Origin: Actinomadura atramentaria DSM 43919 | GTDB taxonomy: Bacteria > Actinomycetota > Actinomycetes > Streptosporangiales > Streptosporangiaceae | Reading direction: 5' to 3' | NCBI RefSeq assembly: GCF_000381885.1 | Contig: NZ_KB907211.1 | Coordinates: 186,001-250,000 of the forward strand | Length of the DNA stretch: 64,000 nt | Part shown: positions 55,819 through 63,607 of the stretch, one piece after another | Layout: every line of letters begins with the position of its first letter | Numbering within the stretch: the first letter of the stretch is position 1 | Notes under the pieces: model-generated | Seen by the model: only the letters and a program-made list of their open reading frames with translations | What the model was told of the DNA's origin: nothing | Database searches by the model: none | Made by a program: the position numbers and the translations under genes

Positions 55819-57053
55819 GGGGCCGCCGCGTCCAGGTCCCGTCGCTGGGCGAGATGCTGGGCACCGCGCCCGCCCCGCCGCCGGAGGAGGAGCCGGTGCG
55901 CCGCCGGTTCCTGTTCGCCGTCCCGCCGGTCCCCGGCAACGTCGCGCCCGCGCGGGCCGTCGCCGCCGAGCTCGCCGCGCGCGGCCACCGCGTCGCGTGG
56001 ACGGGCCACAAGGACTCGCTGGAGCCGCTGCTGAAGGGCGGCTCGCGGATCTTTCACGCCGAGGACCCCGCGTTCTCCGGCCGGTTCGCCGCCGCGCGCA
56101 GCGAGGGCCTCGGGCTGCGCGGCCCGGCCGCGCTGCGGTTCCTGTGGGAGCGGCTGCTGGTCCCGCTGGGCCACGCGATGCTGCCGGGCGTCGAGAACGC
56201 CGTGGACCGGTTCCGGCCCGACGTGGTCGTCAGCGACCAGCAGATCCTCGCCGCGCCCGTCGTCGCGCGGCGGCGCGGGCTGCCGTGGGCGACGTCGGCG
56301 GCGACGTCCGCCGAGTTCGCCCGGCCGCTGGCGGGCCTGCCGCTGGTCGAGGAGTGGGTCCGCGACCAGGTCGGCGCGTTCCAGCTCGACAACGGCATCG
56401 AAGACCTCATCGACCTGCGGTTCTCCGACCACCTCGTCATCGTCTACTCGACGGGCGCGCTGCTCGGCGACGTGTCGTTCTTCCCCGACCACGTCGCGTT
56501 CACCGGCCCGGCCCTCGGCCGGGCGCCGCGCGGCGACTTCCCGCTGGACCTGCTGGACGGGCGGCCCGTCGTGCTCGTCACCCTCGGCACGCTGGGGACG
56601 CCGGTGGGGGAGCGGTTCCTGCGCGCCGCCGCCGAGGCCGTCGCGGGCCTGGACGTGCAGGCGGTGCTCGTCGCCCCGGACGGGATGCTGCCCGACCCGC
56701 CGCCGAACGTGATCGTCCGCCCCGAGGTGCCGCAGCGCGCCCTGCTCGACCGCGTCGCGGCCGTCGTGTCGCACGGCGGCCACACCACCGTCTGCGAGGC
56801 GCTGGCGCACGGGCTGCCGCAGGTCGTCGCGCCGGTCCGCGACGACCAGCCGGTCGTCGCGCGGCAGGTCGAGGCGGCGGGCGCGGGCCGCCGCGTCCGG
56901 TTCGGCCGGACGACGCCGGACGAGCTGCGCGCCGTCCTGGCCGACGTGCTGGCCGACGACGCCTACCGGGCCGCCGCCGAGCGCGTCGCGGCGTCGTTCC
57001 GCGCGGCGGGCGGCGCGGCGACGGCCGCCGACCGGCTGGAGAAGCTGGCGTGA
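55815..57053 (+). CDS. glycosyltransferase, GT1/MGT family
   Basis: The 412-aa protein is a GT-B fold glycosyltransferase like macrolide and other antibiotic GTs. An N-terminal domain begins FLFAVPPVPGNVAPARAVAAELAARGHRV. The C-terminal nucleotide-sugar motif VVSHGGHTTVCEALAHGLPQVVAPVRDDQP (about residues 315-345, in parts) keeps the His-Gly-Gly and Asp-Gln. It looks catalytically intact, unlike its neighbours. An unusual ~25-residue Pro/Glu leader precedes the domain. It overlaps genes on both sides by 4 bases and so belongs to the operon. Confidence 0.9.
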   Translation: MRGRRVQVPSLGEMLGTAPAPPPEEEPVRRRFLFAVPPVPGNVAPARAVAAELAARGHRVAWTGHKDSLEPLLKGGSRIFHAEDPAFSGRFAAARSEGLGLRGPAALRFLWERLLVPLGHAMLPGVENAVDRFRPDVVVSDQQILAAPVVARRRGLPWATSAATSAEFARPLAGLPLVEEWVRDQVGAFQLDNGIEDLIDLRFSDHLVIVYSTGALLGDVSFFPDHVAFTGPALGRAPRGDFPLDLLDGRPVVLVTLGTLGTPVGERFLRAAAEAVAGLDVQAVLVAPDGMLPDPPPNVIVRPEVPQRALLDRVAAVVSHGGHTTVCEALAHGLPQVVAPVRDDQPVVARQVEAAGAGRRVRFGRTTPDELRAVLADVLADDAYRAAAERVAASFRAAGGAATAADRLEKLA

Positions 57054-58012
57054 CGGGCGACGGCCCCGATCCGCTGCCGGAACCCGCCGCGGTCGCGGAA
57101 CCGGTGCGGGCGGACGTCCCCCCGGAGGTCCGGCGGACCGGCGAGGTGTTCGGCCGCGTCCACGGGCGCGAGCCCGACACGGTCCGGCGCGTCCACGGCG
57201 GCGTCAGCCTGTTCGACGGCGCGGACGGGACGGCGCTCGCGCTGGCGCTGCCGTGGGGCGTCGTCGTCGCGGCGGGCCCGTCCGGCGACGGCCGGGTGGA
57301 CGTGCGCGCGGCGGACCGGCCCGCCGACCCGTTCGCCGCCCCGGCGTGGGGCCTGGCGGCGGCCGGGCCGGTCCCGGCGTGGGCGGCCCCGGCGGTCGCG
57401 GCGCTGGTCGGGCACGCGGTGCCCGCGCCCGCCGTCCGGCTCGTGCTGCACCGGGAGTTGCCGGAGGAGACGGACCTGGTGGACGGCGGCGCGGTGCGCT
57501 GCGCGGTCTCGCTCGCGCTCGGGGACGTGTTCGGGCCGCCCGCCGGGGCGGCCCCCGCGCCGAGCGCGTCCTACACGGCGTCGCTGCGGGCGCGGGAGGC
57601 GCACGCGGTGCTCGTCGCGGGTGGGGAGGTCCGCCATCTGCCGTGCGACCTGGCGACGGCCGGGCTGCGGCTGCTGGTCGCGGACCTCGGGCCGGGCGCG
57701 CCGCCGCCGGTCCGCGCGGCCGCGCCGCCGGGCCTGCTGGACCGGGCCGTCGCGACGCTGCGGACGGGGAACCTCGCGGAGCTGGGACCGCTGCTCACCG
57801 AGGCGCACGTCCCCGGGGCGTCGCCCGCCGACGAGGCGCTGGCCGCCGCCCGCGACGGCGGCGCGCTGGGCGGCCGGGCGCTGGGCCGCTGCGTCGTCGC
57901 GCTGGTCGCCGCGCCGGACGTCCCGGACGTCGAGGCCGCGATCAGGGCCCGGCTGGGCATCGGCGACGAGGGTTTCCGGGTGGCGACGCCGTCCGGCGTG
58001 GGCGGCCCCTGA
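57050..58012 (+). CDS. galactokinase/GHMP-kinase-like protein, probably inactive
   Basis: The 320-aa protein follows the galactokinase layout. An N-terminal VFGRVHGREPDTVRRVHGGVSL is followed by LALALPWGVVVA, a middle segment with GGAVRCAVSLALGDVFG and a C-terminal LGGRALGRCVVALVAA. The latter two correspond to GHMP motifs 2 and 3, but the P-x-G-L-S-S-S-A ATP loop and the G-E-H-x-D-Y sugar motif are absent. Phosphoryl transfer is unlikely. The GTG start overlaps the glycosyltransferase stop. It closes the operon that begins with the PKS-like gene. Assignment to the family rests on scattered motifs, so it is less sure. Confidence 0.65.
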   Translation: MTGDGPDPLPEPAAVAEPVRADVPPEVRRTGEVFGRVHGREPDTVRRVHGGVSLFDGADGTALALALPWGVVVAAGPSGDGRVDVRAADRPADPFAAPAWGLAAAGPVPAWAAPAVAALVGHAVPAPAVRLVLHRELPEETDLVDGGAVRCAVSLALGDVFGPPAGAAPAPSASYTASLRAREAHAVLVAGGEVRHLPCDLATAGLRLLVADLGPGAPPPVRAAAPPGLLDRAVATLRTGNLAELGPLLTEAHVPGASPADEALAAARDGGALGGRALGRCVVALVAAPDVPDVEAAIRARLGIGDEGFRVATPSGVGGP

Positions 58013-58018
58013 GCAGCG

Positions 58019-58399
58019 TCAGAGCCGGGGCGTGAACGCGCGGCCCGCCGCGCCGTCGCGCAGGGCGCTCTCCACCAGTTCGACCGCCGCCAGCAGCGCG
58101 ACGAGCCGCGTCCCCTCCGCCCGGTAGGCGTCCAGGACCGCGTCCACGCCGTGCGGCGGGACCGCGCCGCCGAGTTCGACGCGCGCGGTGCGGAACCCCT
58201 CGCGGGCCGCCGCGACGGCCGCGCCGACGTGCTGGCGCGCCATCCGCGCGAGCGCGACGGGGTAGCGGCGCAGCACCCCGTACCGGCGGTAGTCCGGCGG
58301 GACGAGGTCCTGCAGCCAGGCCAGCGCCGTCTCCTCGAAGCGCTCGGAGCCCGGCGGATGGACCCCGTCGGGCCAGCCGGGCGGAACGTAGGTGCTCAC
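58019..58399 (-). CDS. conserved hypothetical protein, possibly SOS-regulated
   Basis: The 126-aa mostly helical protein reads TYVPPGWPDGVHPPGSERFEE at the start, then a long helical body with LVPPDYRRYGVLRRYPVALARMAR and a C-terminal VALLAAVELVESALRDG. I recognise it as a small actinobacterial protein of unknown function. No metal or catalytic motif is clear. The GTG start lies 21 bases from a near-perfect LexA-type box (58420-58435), with TATCGT between them as a possible -10. It may therefore be induced by DNA damage. It converges with the PKS-like operon. Confidence 0.75.
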   Translation of the reverse strand: MSTYVPPGWPDGVHPPGSERFEETALAWLQDLVPPDYRRYGVLRRYPVALARMARQHVGAAVAAAREGFRTARVELGGAVPPHGVDAVLDAYRAEGTRLVALLAAVELVESALRDGAAGRAFTPRL

Positions 58400-58419
58400 C
58401 CCGCCACGATACCCGTTGT

Positions 58420-58435
58420 TCGAAAGTGTGTTCGA
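58420..58435. promoter_or_regulatory. LexA-type SOS box
   Basis: TCGAAAGTGTGTTCGA matches the actinobacterial LexA pattern TCGAAC-n4-GTTCGA with one mismatch (A for C at position 6). It lies 21 bases upstream of the start of the 126-aa gene on the minus strand, beside a TATCGT sequence, which is a typical repressor position. Confidence 0.6.
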
Positions 58436-58442
58436 GTGCGGG

Positions 58443-58796
58443 TCAGGCGCGGTCGTCGGCCCCGTCGCCCGGCGAGTCCCGCCGGATGCGGATGCGCCCG
58501 GAGTCGAGGTCGTCGCGGCCCCCGCCGGCCTGCTGGAGGTCGTCGTGGCGGCGCAGCTTGGCCGCCTCCTGCTCCTCCACCTTGACCTTCCGGGAGCCCT
58601 CGAACGCCGAGGCGAGGTCCTCGAACATCCCGCCGCCGAACCCGGCGCCGGTCTCGCCGTCCCCGCGGATCGCGCCCATCAGCGACGATCGGCCGGTGCC
58701 CTCGGTGGGCCAGTCGACGATCTCCTGCTCCTGCGGCGTGCGCCGGACGGTCGCACGTCCCTTGACGCGCCTGCGGCGGCGAAAGGGTGACTTCAC
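58443..58796 (-). CDS. hypothetical basic/acidic protein
   Basis: The 117-aa protein has a strongly basic N-terminus (KSPFRRRRRVKGRATVRRTP), a Gly/Met-rich middle (GAGFGGGMFEDLASAFEGS) and a charged helical tail. No known domain is seen. The start is the GTG at 58796 with GGAG about 6 bases upstream; a longer frame to 58952 reads non-conserved sequence. The basic start followed by EQEIVDW suggests nucleic-acid contact, which is only a guess. The 269-bp gap to its right holds the leaderless Nif3 promoter and nothing else I can see. Confidence 0.6.
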   Translation of the reverse strand: MKSPFRRRRRVKGRATVRRTPQEQEIVDWPTEGTGRSSLMGAIRGDGETGAGFGGGMFEDLASAFEGSRKVKVEEQEAAKLRRHDDLQQAGGGRDDLDSGRIRIRRDSPGDGADDRA

Positions 58797-59065
58797 ACAC
58801 ACTCCAACGCGATGGGCCTGCTGTTTGATCCCGGTAGGCCGGAAAGGCGCGTTCACCTGGGACTCCGTGAGCCCAACACGATAGCCGGTGGGGCCGTCGC
58901 ACGTACCGCCTCCCTGGACCGGGTGCGCGCCACCGTCCGACAGAACGGTCACGGCACCAAAAGAGGAGCGTTCCCACCCGGCCCGGTCGCTACACGTGCG
59001 AACCGGGAACCGGCGTCCGCGCCCGGCGGCCCCGCCGGACCGCCCGCGGGCGGTAGCCTGCCGAC

Positions 59066-59884
59066 GTGCGCCTCTCCGACGTCATCGCGGCCCTCGACGA
59101 GCTGTACCCGCCCGCCTGGGCCGAGCCGTGGGACGCGGTCGGCCCCGTCACCGGCGACCCCGGCCAGGAGGTCCGCCGGGTGCTGTTCGCCGTCGACCCG
59201 CTCGCCGCCGTCGTGGACGAGGCCGTCGCCTGGAACGCGGACCTCATCGTCGCGCACCACCCGCTGCTGCTGCGCGGCGTCACGGGCGTCGCGGCGACCA
59301 CGCCGAAGGGCCGGGCCGTCCACACCCTGATCGGCAACGGCGTCGCGCTGTTCACCGCGCACACCAACGCCGACGTCGCCGACCCCGGCGTGTCCGACGC
59401 GCTCGCCCGCGCGGTCGGCGTCACCGGCGACCTGCGGCCGCTCGCCCCGGCCGCCGACGACCCCCGGCGCGGCCTCGGCCGGGTGGGCGACCTGCCCGAG
59501 CCCGTCACGCTCGCGGAGTTCACCGCCCGCGCCGCGCGCGGCCTGCCCGCCACGGCGTGGGGCGTGCGCGCCGCCGGAGACCCGGAACGGACCGTCCGCA
59601 CCGTCGCGGTGTGCGGCGGCGCGGGCGACTCGCTGCTGGCGGCCGCCCGCGCGTCCGGCGCCGACGTGTACCTCACCGCCGACCTGCGCCACCACCCCGC
59701 GACCGAGTTCGCCGAACAGGGCGGCCCCGCCCTGGTGGACGCCGCGCACTGGGCGACCGAGCACCCCTGGCTGGCCGACGCCGCGCGGCGGCTCGGCGCG
59801 CTGCTCGGCCCCGGCACACTGGAGACCCGGGTGTCCACGCTCGTCACCGACGCGTGGACCCTCCACGACGAAGGAGTGAAGTGA
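59066..59884 (+). CDS. Nif3-like dinuclear metal centre protein
   Basis: The 272-aa protein has Nif3/YbgI metal-binding motifs: HHPLLLRG (about residue 65), HTNADVA (about 98) and a C-terminal DAAHWATEH region. It probably forms a hexamer with two metals per subunit. Its reaction is not settled, though GTP cyclohydrolase-like activity is reported for relatives. TAGCCT at 59053-59058 lies 7 bases before the GTG, which would make a leaderless transcript. The stop overlaps the next gene by 4 bases (GTGA). This Nif3, zinc-ribbon, RNase H order is common in actinobacteria. Confidence 0.92.
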   Translation: MRLSDVIAALDELYPPAWAEPWDAVGPVTGDPGQEVRRVLFAVDPLAAVVDEAVAWNADLIVAHHPLLLRGVTGVAATTPKGRAVHTLIGNGVALFTAHTNADVADPGVSDALARAVGVTGDLRPLAPAADDPRRGLGRVGDLPEPVTLAEFTARAARGLPATAWGVRAAGDPERTVRTVAVCGGAGDSLLAAARASGADVYLTADLRHHPATEFAEQGGPALVDAAHWATEHPWLADAARRLGALLGPGTLETRVSTLVTDAWTLHDEGVK

Positions 59885-60624
59885 AAGCCGCACCGGACGC
59901 GCAGAAGCGTTTGATCGACCTCCAGGAGCTGGACAGCTCGCTGGACCGGCTGGCGCACCGGCGCCGCTCGCTGCCGGAGCTGGCCGAGATCGAGCGGCTG
60001 GAGGCGCGGCTCGCCGAGCTGCGCGACGCGATCGTCGCGGCCGAGACCGAGGTCGGCGACCTGGACCGCGAGCAGCGCAAGGCCGAGCAGGACGTCGACC
60101 AGGTCCGCGCCCGCGCCGAGCGCGACCGCAAGCGGCTGGACTCGGGGCAGGTGACGTCCGCCAAGGACCTCAGCGGCCTGCAGACCGAGATCGAGTCGCT
60201 GGCCCGCCGCCAGTCCGACCTGGAGGAGGTCGTGCTGGAGGTCATGGAGCGCCGCGAGGAGGCCGACGGCCGCGTCGGCGCGCTCCGCGCCGACCTGGCC
60301 AAGGCCGAGGAGGAGCTGGCCGCGCTGCGGACCCGCCGCGACGAGGCCCGGCAGGGGATCGACGCCGAGGCCGGGATGACGACGACGGCCCGCGCGGGCG
60401 TCGCCGGGGACGTCCCGGACGACCTGCTCGCCCTCTACGAGAAGCTGCGCGGCCAGTTCGGCGGCGTCGGCGCGGCGGTGCTGTACCGGGGCGCGTGCCA
60501 GGGCTGCCACCTGGCGCTGAACACCGTGGACCTGAACCGCATCCGCGCGGCCGCCGACGACGAGGTCGTCCGCTGCGAGGAGTGCCGGCGCATCCTCGTC
60601 CGCACCGCAGAGTCGGGCCTGTGA
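59881..60624 (+). CDS. C4-type zinc-ribbon coiled-coil protein
   Basis: The 247-aa protein has a long coiled coil (about residues 5-170), a short helical hairpin and a C-terminal zinc ribbon with CQGC and CEEC (about 205-240). This is the CT398/zf-RING_7 type. It starts inside the Nif3 stop and its own stop overlaps the RNase H gene by 4 bases, forming a three-gene operon. The role is unknown; coupling with RNase H suggests a nucleic-acid-related task. Confidence 0.9.
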   Translation: MKAAPDAQKRLIDLQELDSSLDRLAHRRRSLPELAEIERLEARLAELRDAIVAAETEVGDLDREQRKAEQDVDQVRARAERDRKRLDSGQVTSAKDLSGLQTEIESLARRQSDLEEVVLEVMERREEADGRVGALRADLAKAEEELAALRTRRDEARQGIDAEAGMTTTARAGVAGDVPDDLLALYEKLRGQFGGVGAAVLYRGACQGCHLALNTVDLNRIRAAADDEVVRCEECRRILVRTAESGL

Positions 60625-61718
60625 CCGGACGGAAACTCGTCGTCGAGGCGGACGGCGGGTCGCGGGGCAACCCGGGGCCCGCCGGGTACGGCTCGCTGGT
60701 CCGCGACGCGCTCACCGGCGAGGTGCTGGCCGAGCACGCCCGGTCGATCGGCCGCGCGACCAACAACGTCGCGGAGTACCGGGGGCTGATCGAGGGGCTG
60801 CGGCTCGCCGCCGAGCTGGACCCGGCGGCGCGCGTCGAGGTCCGGATGGACTCCAAGCTCGTCGTGGAGCAGATGTCGGGCCGCTGGAAGATCAAGCACC
60901 CGGACATGGTGCCGCTGGCGCTGGAGGCCCGCGAGATCGCCGGGACGCTCGGCTCGGTGACGTACTCGTGGATTCCGCGGAACCGCAACGCCGCCGCCGA
61001 CCGGCTCGCCAACGAGGCGATGGACGCGGCCGCGCGCGGCGAGGAGTGGGAGCGCGCCGAACGCGAGCCCGCGCCCGCCGCCGCGCCGGGCTGGTCGCCC
61101 GCCACGACCGAGCCCACGACGACGCTGCTGCTGCGGCACGGCGAGACGCCGCTGTCGGTGGAGAAGCGGTTCGCCGGGACGGGCGACGTCCCGCTCACCG
61201 AGAACGGCCTGGCGCAGGCCCGCGCCGCCGCGCTCGCGCTGAAGGACCGGCGGATCGACGCGATCGTCACGTCCCCGCTGGCCCGCTGCCGCGCGACGGC
61301 CGAGGCGGTCGCCGCCGCGACGGGCGCGGACGTCCGGGTCGAGGACGGGTTCCGCGAGACCGACTTCGGCGCGTGGGAGGGCCTGACGTTCCGCGAGGTC
61401 GGGGAGCGGGACGCCGACGCGCTCGCCGCGTGGCTGGCCGACCCCGGCGTCGCGCCGCCCGGCGGCGAGAGCTTCGCGCACGTCGCCCGGCGCGTGGACA
61501 CCGCGCTGGACAAGCTGATGGTGCGGTACCGGCACCGGCGGGTGCTGGTCGTGTCGCACGTGACGCCGATCAAGCTGCTGGTCCGGCGGGCGCTGGGCGC
61601 GCCGGTCGAGGCGGTGTACCGGATGCACCTGGACGTGGCGTCGCTGTCGTCGGTCCGCTGGTACGACGACGGACCGGCGTCGCTCCACGCGTTCAACGAC
61701 ACCCACCACCTGCGCTGA
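60621..61718 (+). CDS. bifunctional RNase H / histidine phosphatase fusion
   Basis: The 365-aa protein joins two domains. The N-terminal RNase HI domain (residues 1-140) has the Asp in EADGGSRGNPGPAGYG, the Glu in NNVAEYRGL and the Asp in VRMDSKLVVEQM. The C-terminal histidine phosphatase (about 165-365) has LLRHGETPLSVEKRF, a Glu in FRETDFGAWEG and the second His in VVSHVTPIK. Actinobacterial homologues cut RNA-DNA hybrids and also have alpha-ribazole or acid phosphatase activity (CobC-like). The GTG start at 60621 overlaps the previous stop. rnpB begins 19 bases after its stop. Confidence 0.93.
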   Translation: MTGRKLVVEADGGSRGNPGPAGYGSLVRDALTGEVLAEHARSIGRATNNVAEYRGLIEGLRLAAELDPAARVEVRMDSKLVVEQMSGRWKIKHPDMVPLALEAREIAGTLGSVTYSWIPRNRNAAADRLANEAMDAAARGEEWERAEREPAPAAAPGWSPATTEPTTTLLLRHGETPLSVEKRFAGTGDVPLTENGLAQARAAALALKDRRIDAIVTSPLARCRATAEAVAAATGADVRVEDGFRETDFGAWEGLTFREVGERDADALAAWLADPGVAPPGGESFAHVARRVDTALDKLMVRYRHRRVLVVSHVTPIKLLVRRALGAPVEAVYRMHLDVASLSSVRWYDDGPASLHAFNDTHHLR

Positions 61719-61722
61719 GCGC

Positions 61723-61728
61723 TATCCT
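61723..61728 (+). promoter_or_regulatory. probable -10 of rnpB
   Basis: TATCCT is centred about 11 bases before the RNase P RNA 5' end. No clear -35 is found. Confidence 0.5.
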
Positions 61729-61736
61729 TGCGGCAC

Positions 61737-62131
61737 GGCGGACGAGCCGGCCGGACGGCCGCGTCGGGGAGCGATCCCCGTCGAGGAAAGTCCGGGCTCC
61801 ACAGGGCAGGGTGGTCGGTAACGCCGACCCGGGGCGACCCGCGGGACAGTGCCACAGAAAACAGACCGCCGCCGGTCCGCCGGCGGTAAGGGTGAAACGG
61901 TGAGGTAAGAGCTCACCAGCGCCCACGGTGACGTGGGCGGCTCGGTAAACCCCACCCGGAGCAAGGTCAAGAAGGGGAGTGCGAACTCTCCGCGCAGGCG
62001 TTCGAGGGCGGCCCGCCCGAGCCTGCGGGTAGACCGCTGGAGGCCGCCGGCAACGGCGGTCCGAGATGGATGGCCGTCACCCGCCCTCCGGGGCGGGCAC
62101 AGAACCCGGCTTACAGGCCGACTCGTCCGCC
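61737..62131 (+). ncRNA. rnpB: RNase P RNA, bacterial class A
   Basis: The catalytic RNA of RNase P trims tRNA 5' ends. Conserved parts read GAGGAAAGTCCGGGCTCC (P4 and its 5' flank), ACAGAAAACAGACC, GGGTGAAACGGTGAGGTAAG, CTCGGTAAACCCC, and near the 3' end AGATGGATGGCCGTC and ACAGAACCCGGCTTAC. The P1 helix pairs GGCGGACGAG at 61737 with CTCGTCCGCC ending at 62131, which sets both ends. Length and motifs are those of a high-G+C actinobacterial type A RNA. The opposing TetR gene stops 4 bases after it. Confidence 0.96.
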
Positions 62132-62135
62132 GCCC

Positions 62136-62765
62136 TCAGAGCTCCACGCCGACGAGGCGCGTCAGGAACCGGTCCACCTGCTCCGCCAGCGGCGGCCACG
62201 GGTGGTCGGGGATGTTCAGCCGCAGCGAGACCGCGCCGTGGACGGCGCTGCGCAGGTCCAGGGCGACCTCGGCGGCGTCCCCGGCGGGCGCGCGGCCCGC
62301 GTCCATGCAGCGCCGGACGGCGAGCGTCGTCCCGTCGCCGAGCCTGCGGCGGAACGGGATCTCCGAGCTCCGGTTGACGGCGCTCTCGTGCAGCACCTTG
62401 TAGAGGCCCGCGTGCTCGTACGCCCACGTGCCCTGGAGCATCGTCCGGGCGCGGAGCCGGGCGACCGGGTCGTCGCCCGCGTCGTCCTCGGCGGCCTCGG
62501 CGGCGCGCAGCAGGTCGTGCTGGCAGCGTTCGAGCGCGGCGAGGACGAGCGCGTCGCGGTCCGCGAAGTGCAGGTACACCGACGTGGCGGCGATCCCCAC
62601 GTGCCGCGCGACGGCCCGCATCGACAGCGCCTGGTCGTCGGCCAGTTCGTCGAGCAGCGCGAGCGCGGCGTCCACGATCTCCGCGCGCAGCCGTTCGCCC
62701 TGGCCGCGCCGGTTGCGGCTGCGCGCGCCGCCGGTCGGGGGAGGGGACGTCTCCATGATCGCCAT
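62136..62765 (-). CDS. TetR/AcrR family transcriptional regulator
   Basis: The 209-aa protein has a basic N-terminal tail (GGARSRNRRGQGERLRAEI), a TetR helix-turn-helix (about residues 42-70; SMRAVARHVGIAATSVYLHF) and a helical ligand domain with a C-terminal HPWPPLAEQVDRFLTRL. It starts at ATG 62765 or the in-frame ATG at 62756. The 65-bp region to the divergent decarboxylase-like gene is full of palindromes (62766-62805), so the protein probably represses both genes. Confidence 0.9.
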   Translation of the reverse strand: MAIMETSPPPTGGARSRNRRGQGERLRAEIVDAALALLDELADDQALSMRAVARHVGIAATSVYLHFADRDALVLAALERCQHDLLRAAEAAEDDAGDDPVARLRARTMLQGTWAYEHAGLYKVLHESAVNRSSEIPFRRRLGDGTTLAVRRCMDAGRAPAGDAAEVALDLRSAVHGAVSLRLNIPDHPWPPLAEQVDRFLTRLVGVEL

Positions 62766-62805
62766 TGTAGCCGGGCAACTGTTGCGCTACGTTCGTAGCG
62801 CTACA
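62766..62805. promoter_or_regulatory. operator cluster between divergent TetR and decarboxylase-like genes
   Basis: There is a perfect inverted repeat GCGCTAC-GTTC-GTAGCGC (62784-62801), overlapping a second palindrome GTAGC-GCTAC (62795-62804). A third, GCAAC-T-GTTGC, lies at 62775-62785, and TGTAGC (62766) pairs with GCTACA (62800). Nested dyads of this kind are typical TetR operators and would control both directions. Confidence 0.65.
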
Positions 62806-62830
62806 GCTGTTCAGTTAAGGAGATGCCCTC

Positions 62831-63517
62831 ATGGAATCCCCCTTCACCGCCGCGGCGCGCGAGCGCGACGCGGTCTTCGCCGAGATGAGCGCGGCCACCG
62901 ACCGGCTGCTGGCCGAGCACGGCCCGTCCGTCCGCGAGCGGCTGCTGCTCTGCCTCGTCGCGGACGTGTGCGGTCAGACGTTCGGCCCGTCCTTCACCGC
63001 GCACGTCGGGGCCGCCCGCGACCACGGCCTCACGGCCGACGACCTGCGCGAACTGCTCCGCTTCATCGCCTACGACAGCGGCTACCCGGCGGCGCTGGCC
63101 GCGCTCGACCGGCTCGCCGCCGTCGAACACGACCTCGGCCTGCCCGGCTCGACCGGCCGCGCCCACGAAGTGAACGCGGACGGCGCCGGCAGCCCCATCC
63201 CCAAGGCGGCCCGCGCCCGCGTCCGCGCGCTCGACGCGCCGTTCGCCGACTACATGGACCTCCAGTCGCGGATGCGCGCCGGCATGAGCCAGCTCAGCGT
63301 CCGCGAGCGCGCGTTCGCGACGATCACCGTGGACGTCCTCTACCAGACGCTCGCCGAGAGCTTCAGCCTCCACGTCACCCGCGCGCTCGGCGCGGGCGCG
63401 ACGCCCGACGAGGTGCGCGGGGTCGTCCGGTACACGGCGCGGTTCGGCATGACGCGGGCGTGGCGGGCGCTGCACGTCCTGGACGGCCTGCTCGCCGAGC
63501 GGGCGGTCGGGGTCTGA
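62831..63517 (+). CDS. carboxymuconolactone decarboxylase-like protein, two-domain
   Basis: The 228-aa protein has two AhpD/CMD-type helical domains. Each holds the pattern of an acidic helix, F-x-x-H and GLTADDLRELLRFIAY or GATPDEVRGVVRYTAR. The redox C-x-x-C of AhpD is missing: the first domain has a single Cys (DVCGQTFGPSFTAHV) and the second none. It is more likely a decarboxylase-like or lactone-processing protein than a peroxidase partner. AAGGAG lies 8 bases before the ATG. It is the probable target of the divergent TetR protein. Confidence 0.82.
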   Translation: MESPFTAAARERDAVFAEMSAATDRLLAEHGPSVRERLLLCLVADVCGQTFGPSFTAHVGAARDHGLTADDLRELLRFIAYDSGYPAALAALDRLAAVEHDLGLPGSTGRAHEVNADGAGSPIPKAARARVRALDAPFADYMDLQSRMRAGMSQLSVRERAFATITVDVLYQTLAESFSLHVTRALGAGATPDEVRGVVRYTARFGMTRAWRALHVLDGLLAERAVGV

Positions 63518-63607
63518 CACCCGTCCGCCCTGGTCAACGGCGTGGTTGGAGCGGCAGCGGTGGGGAATCACGGTCGTTGCCGCTAACTTCAGCGAAAGGT
63601 GGGGAAC

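Noticed and set aside
58797..59065. tRNA or small RNA in the gap before the Nif3 gene
   Set aside because: No cloverleaf or conserved tRNA sequence is seen on either strand; only a -10-like box at 59053.
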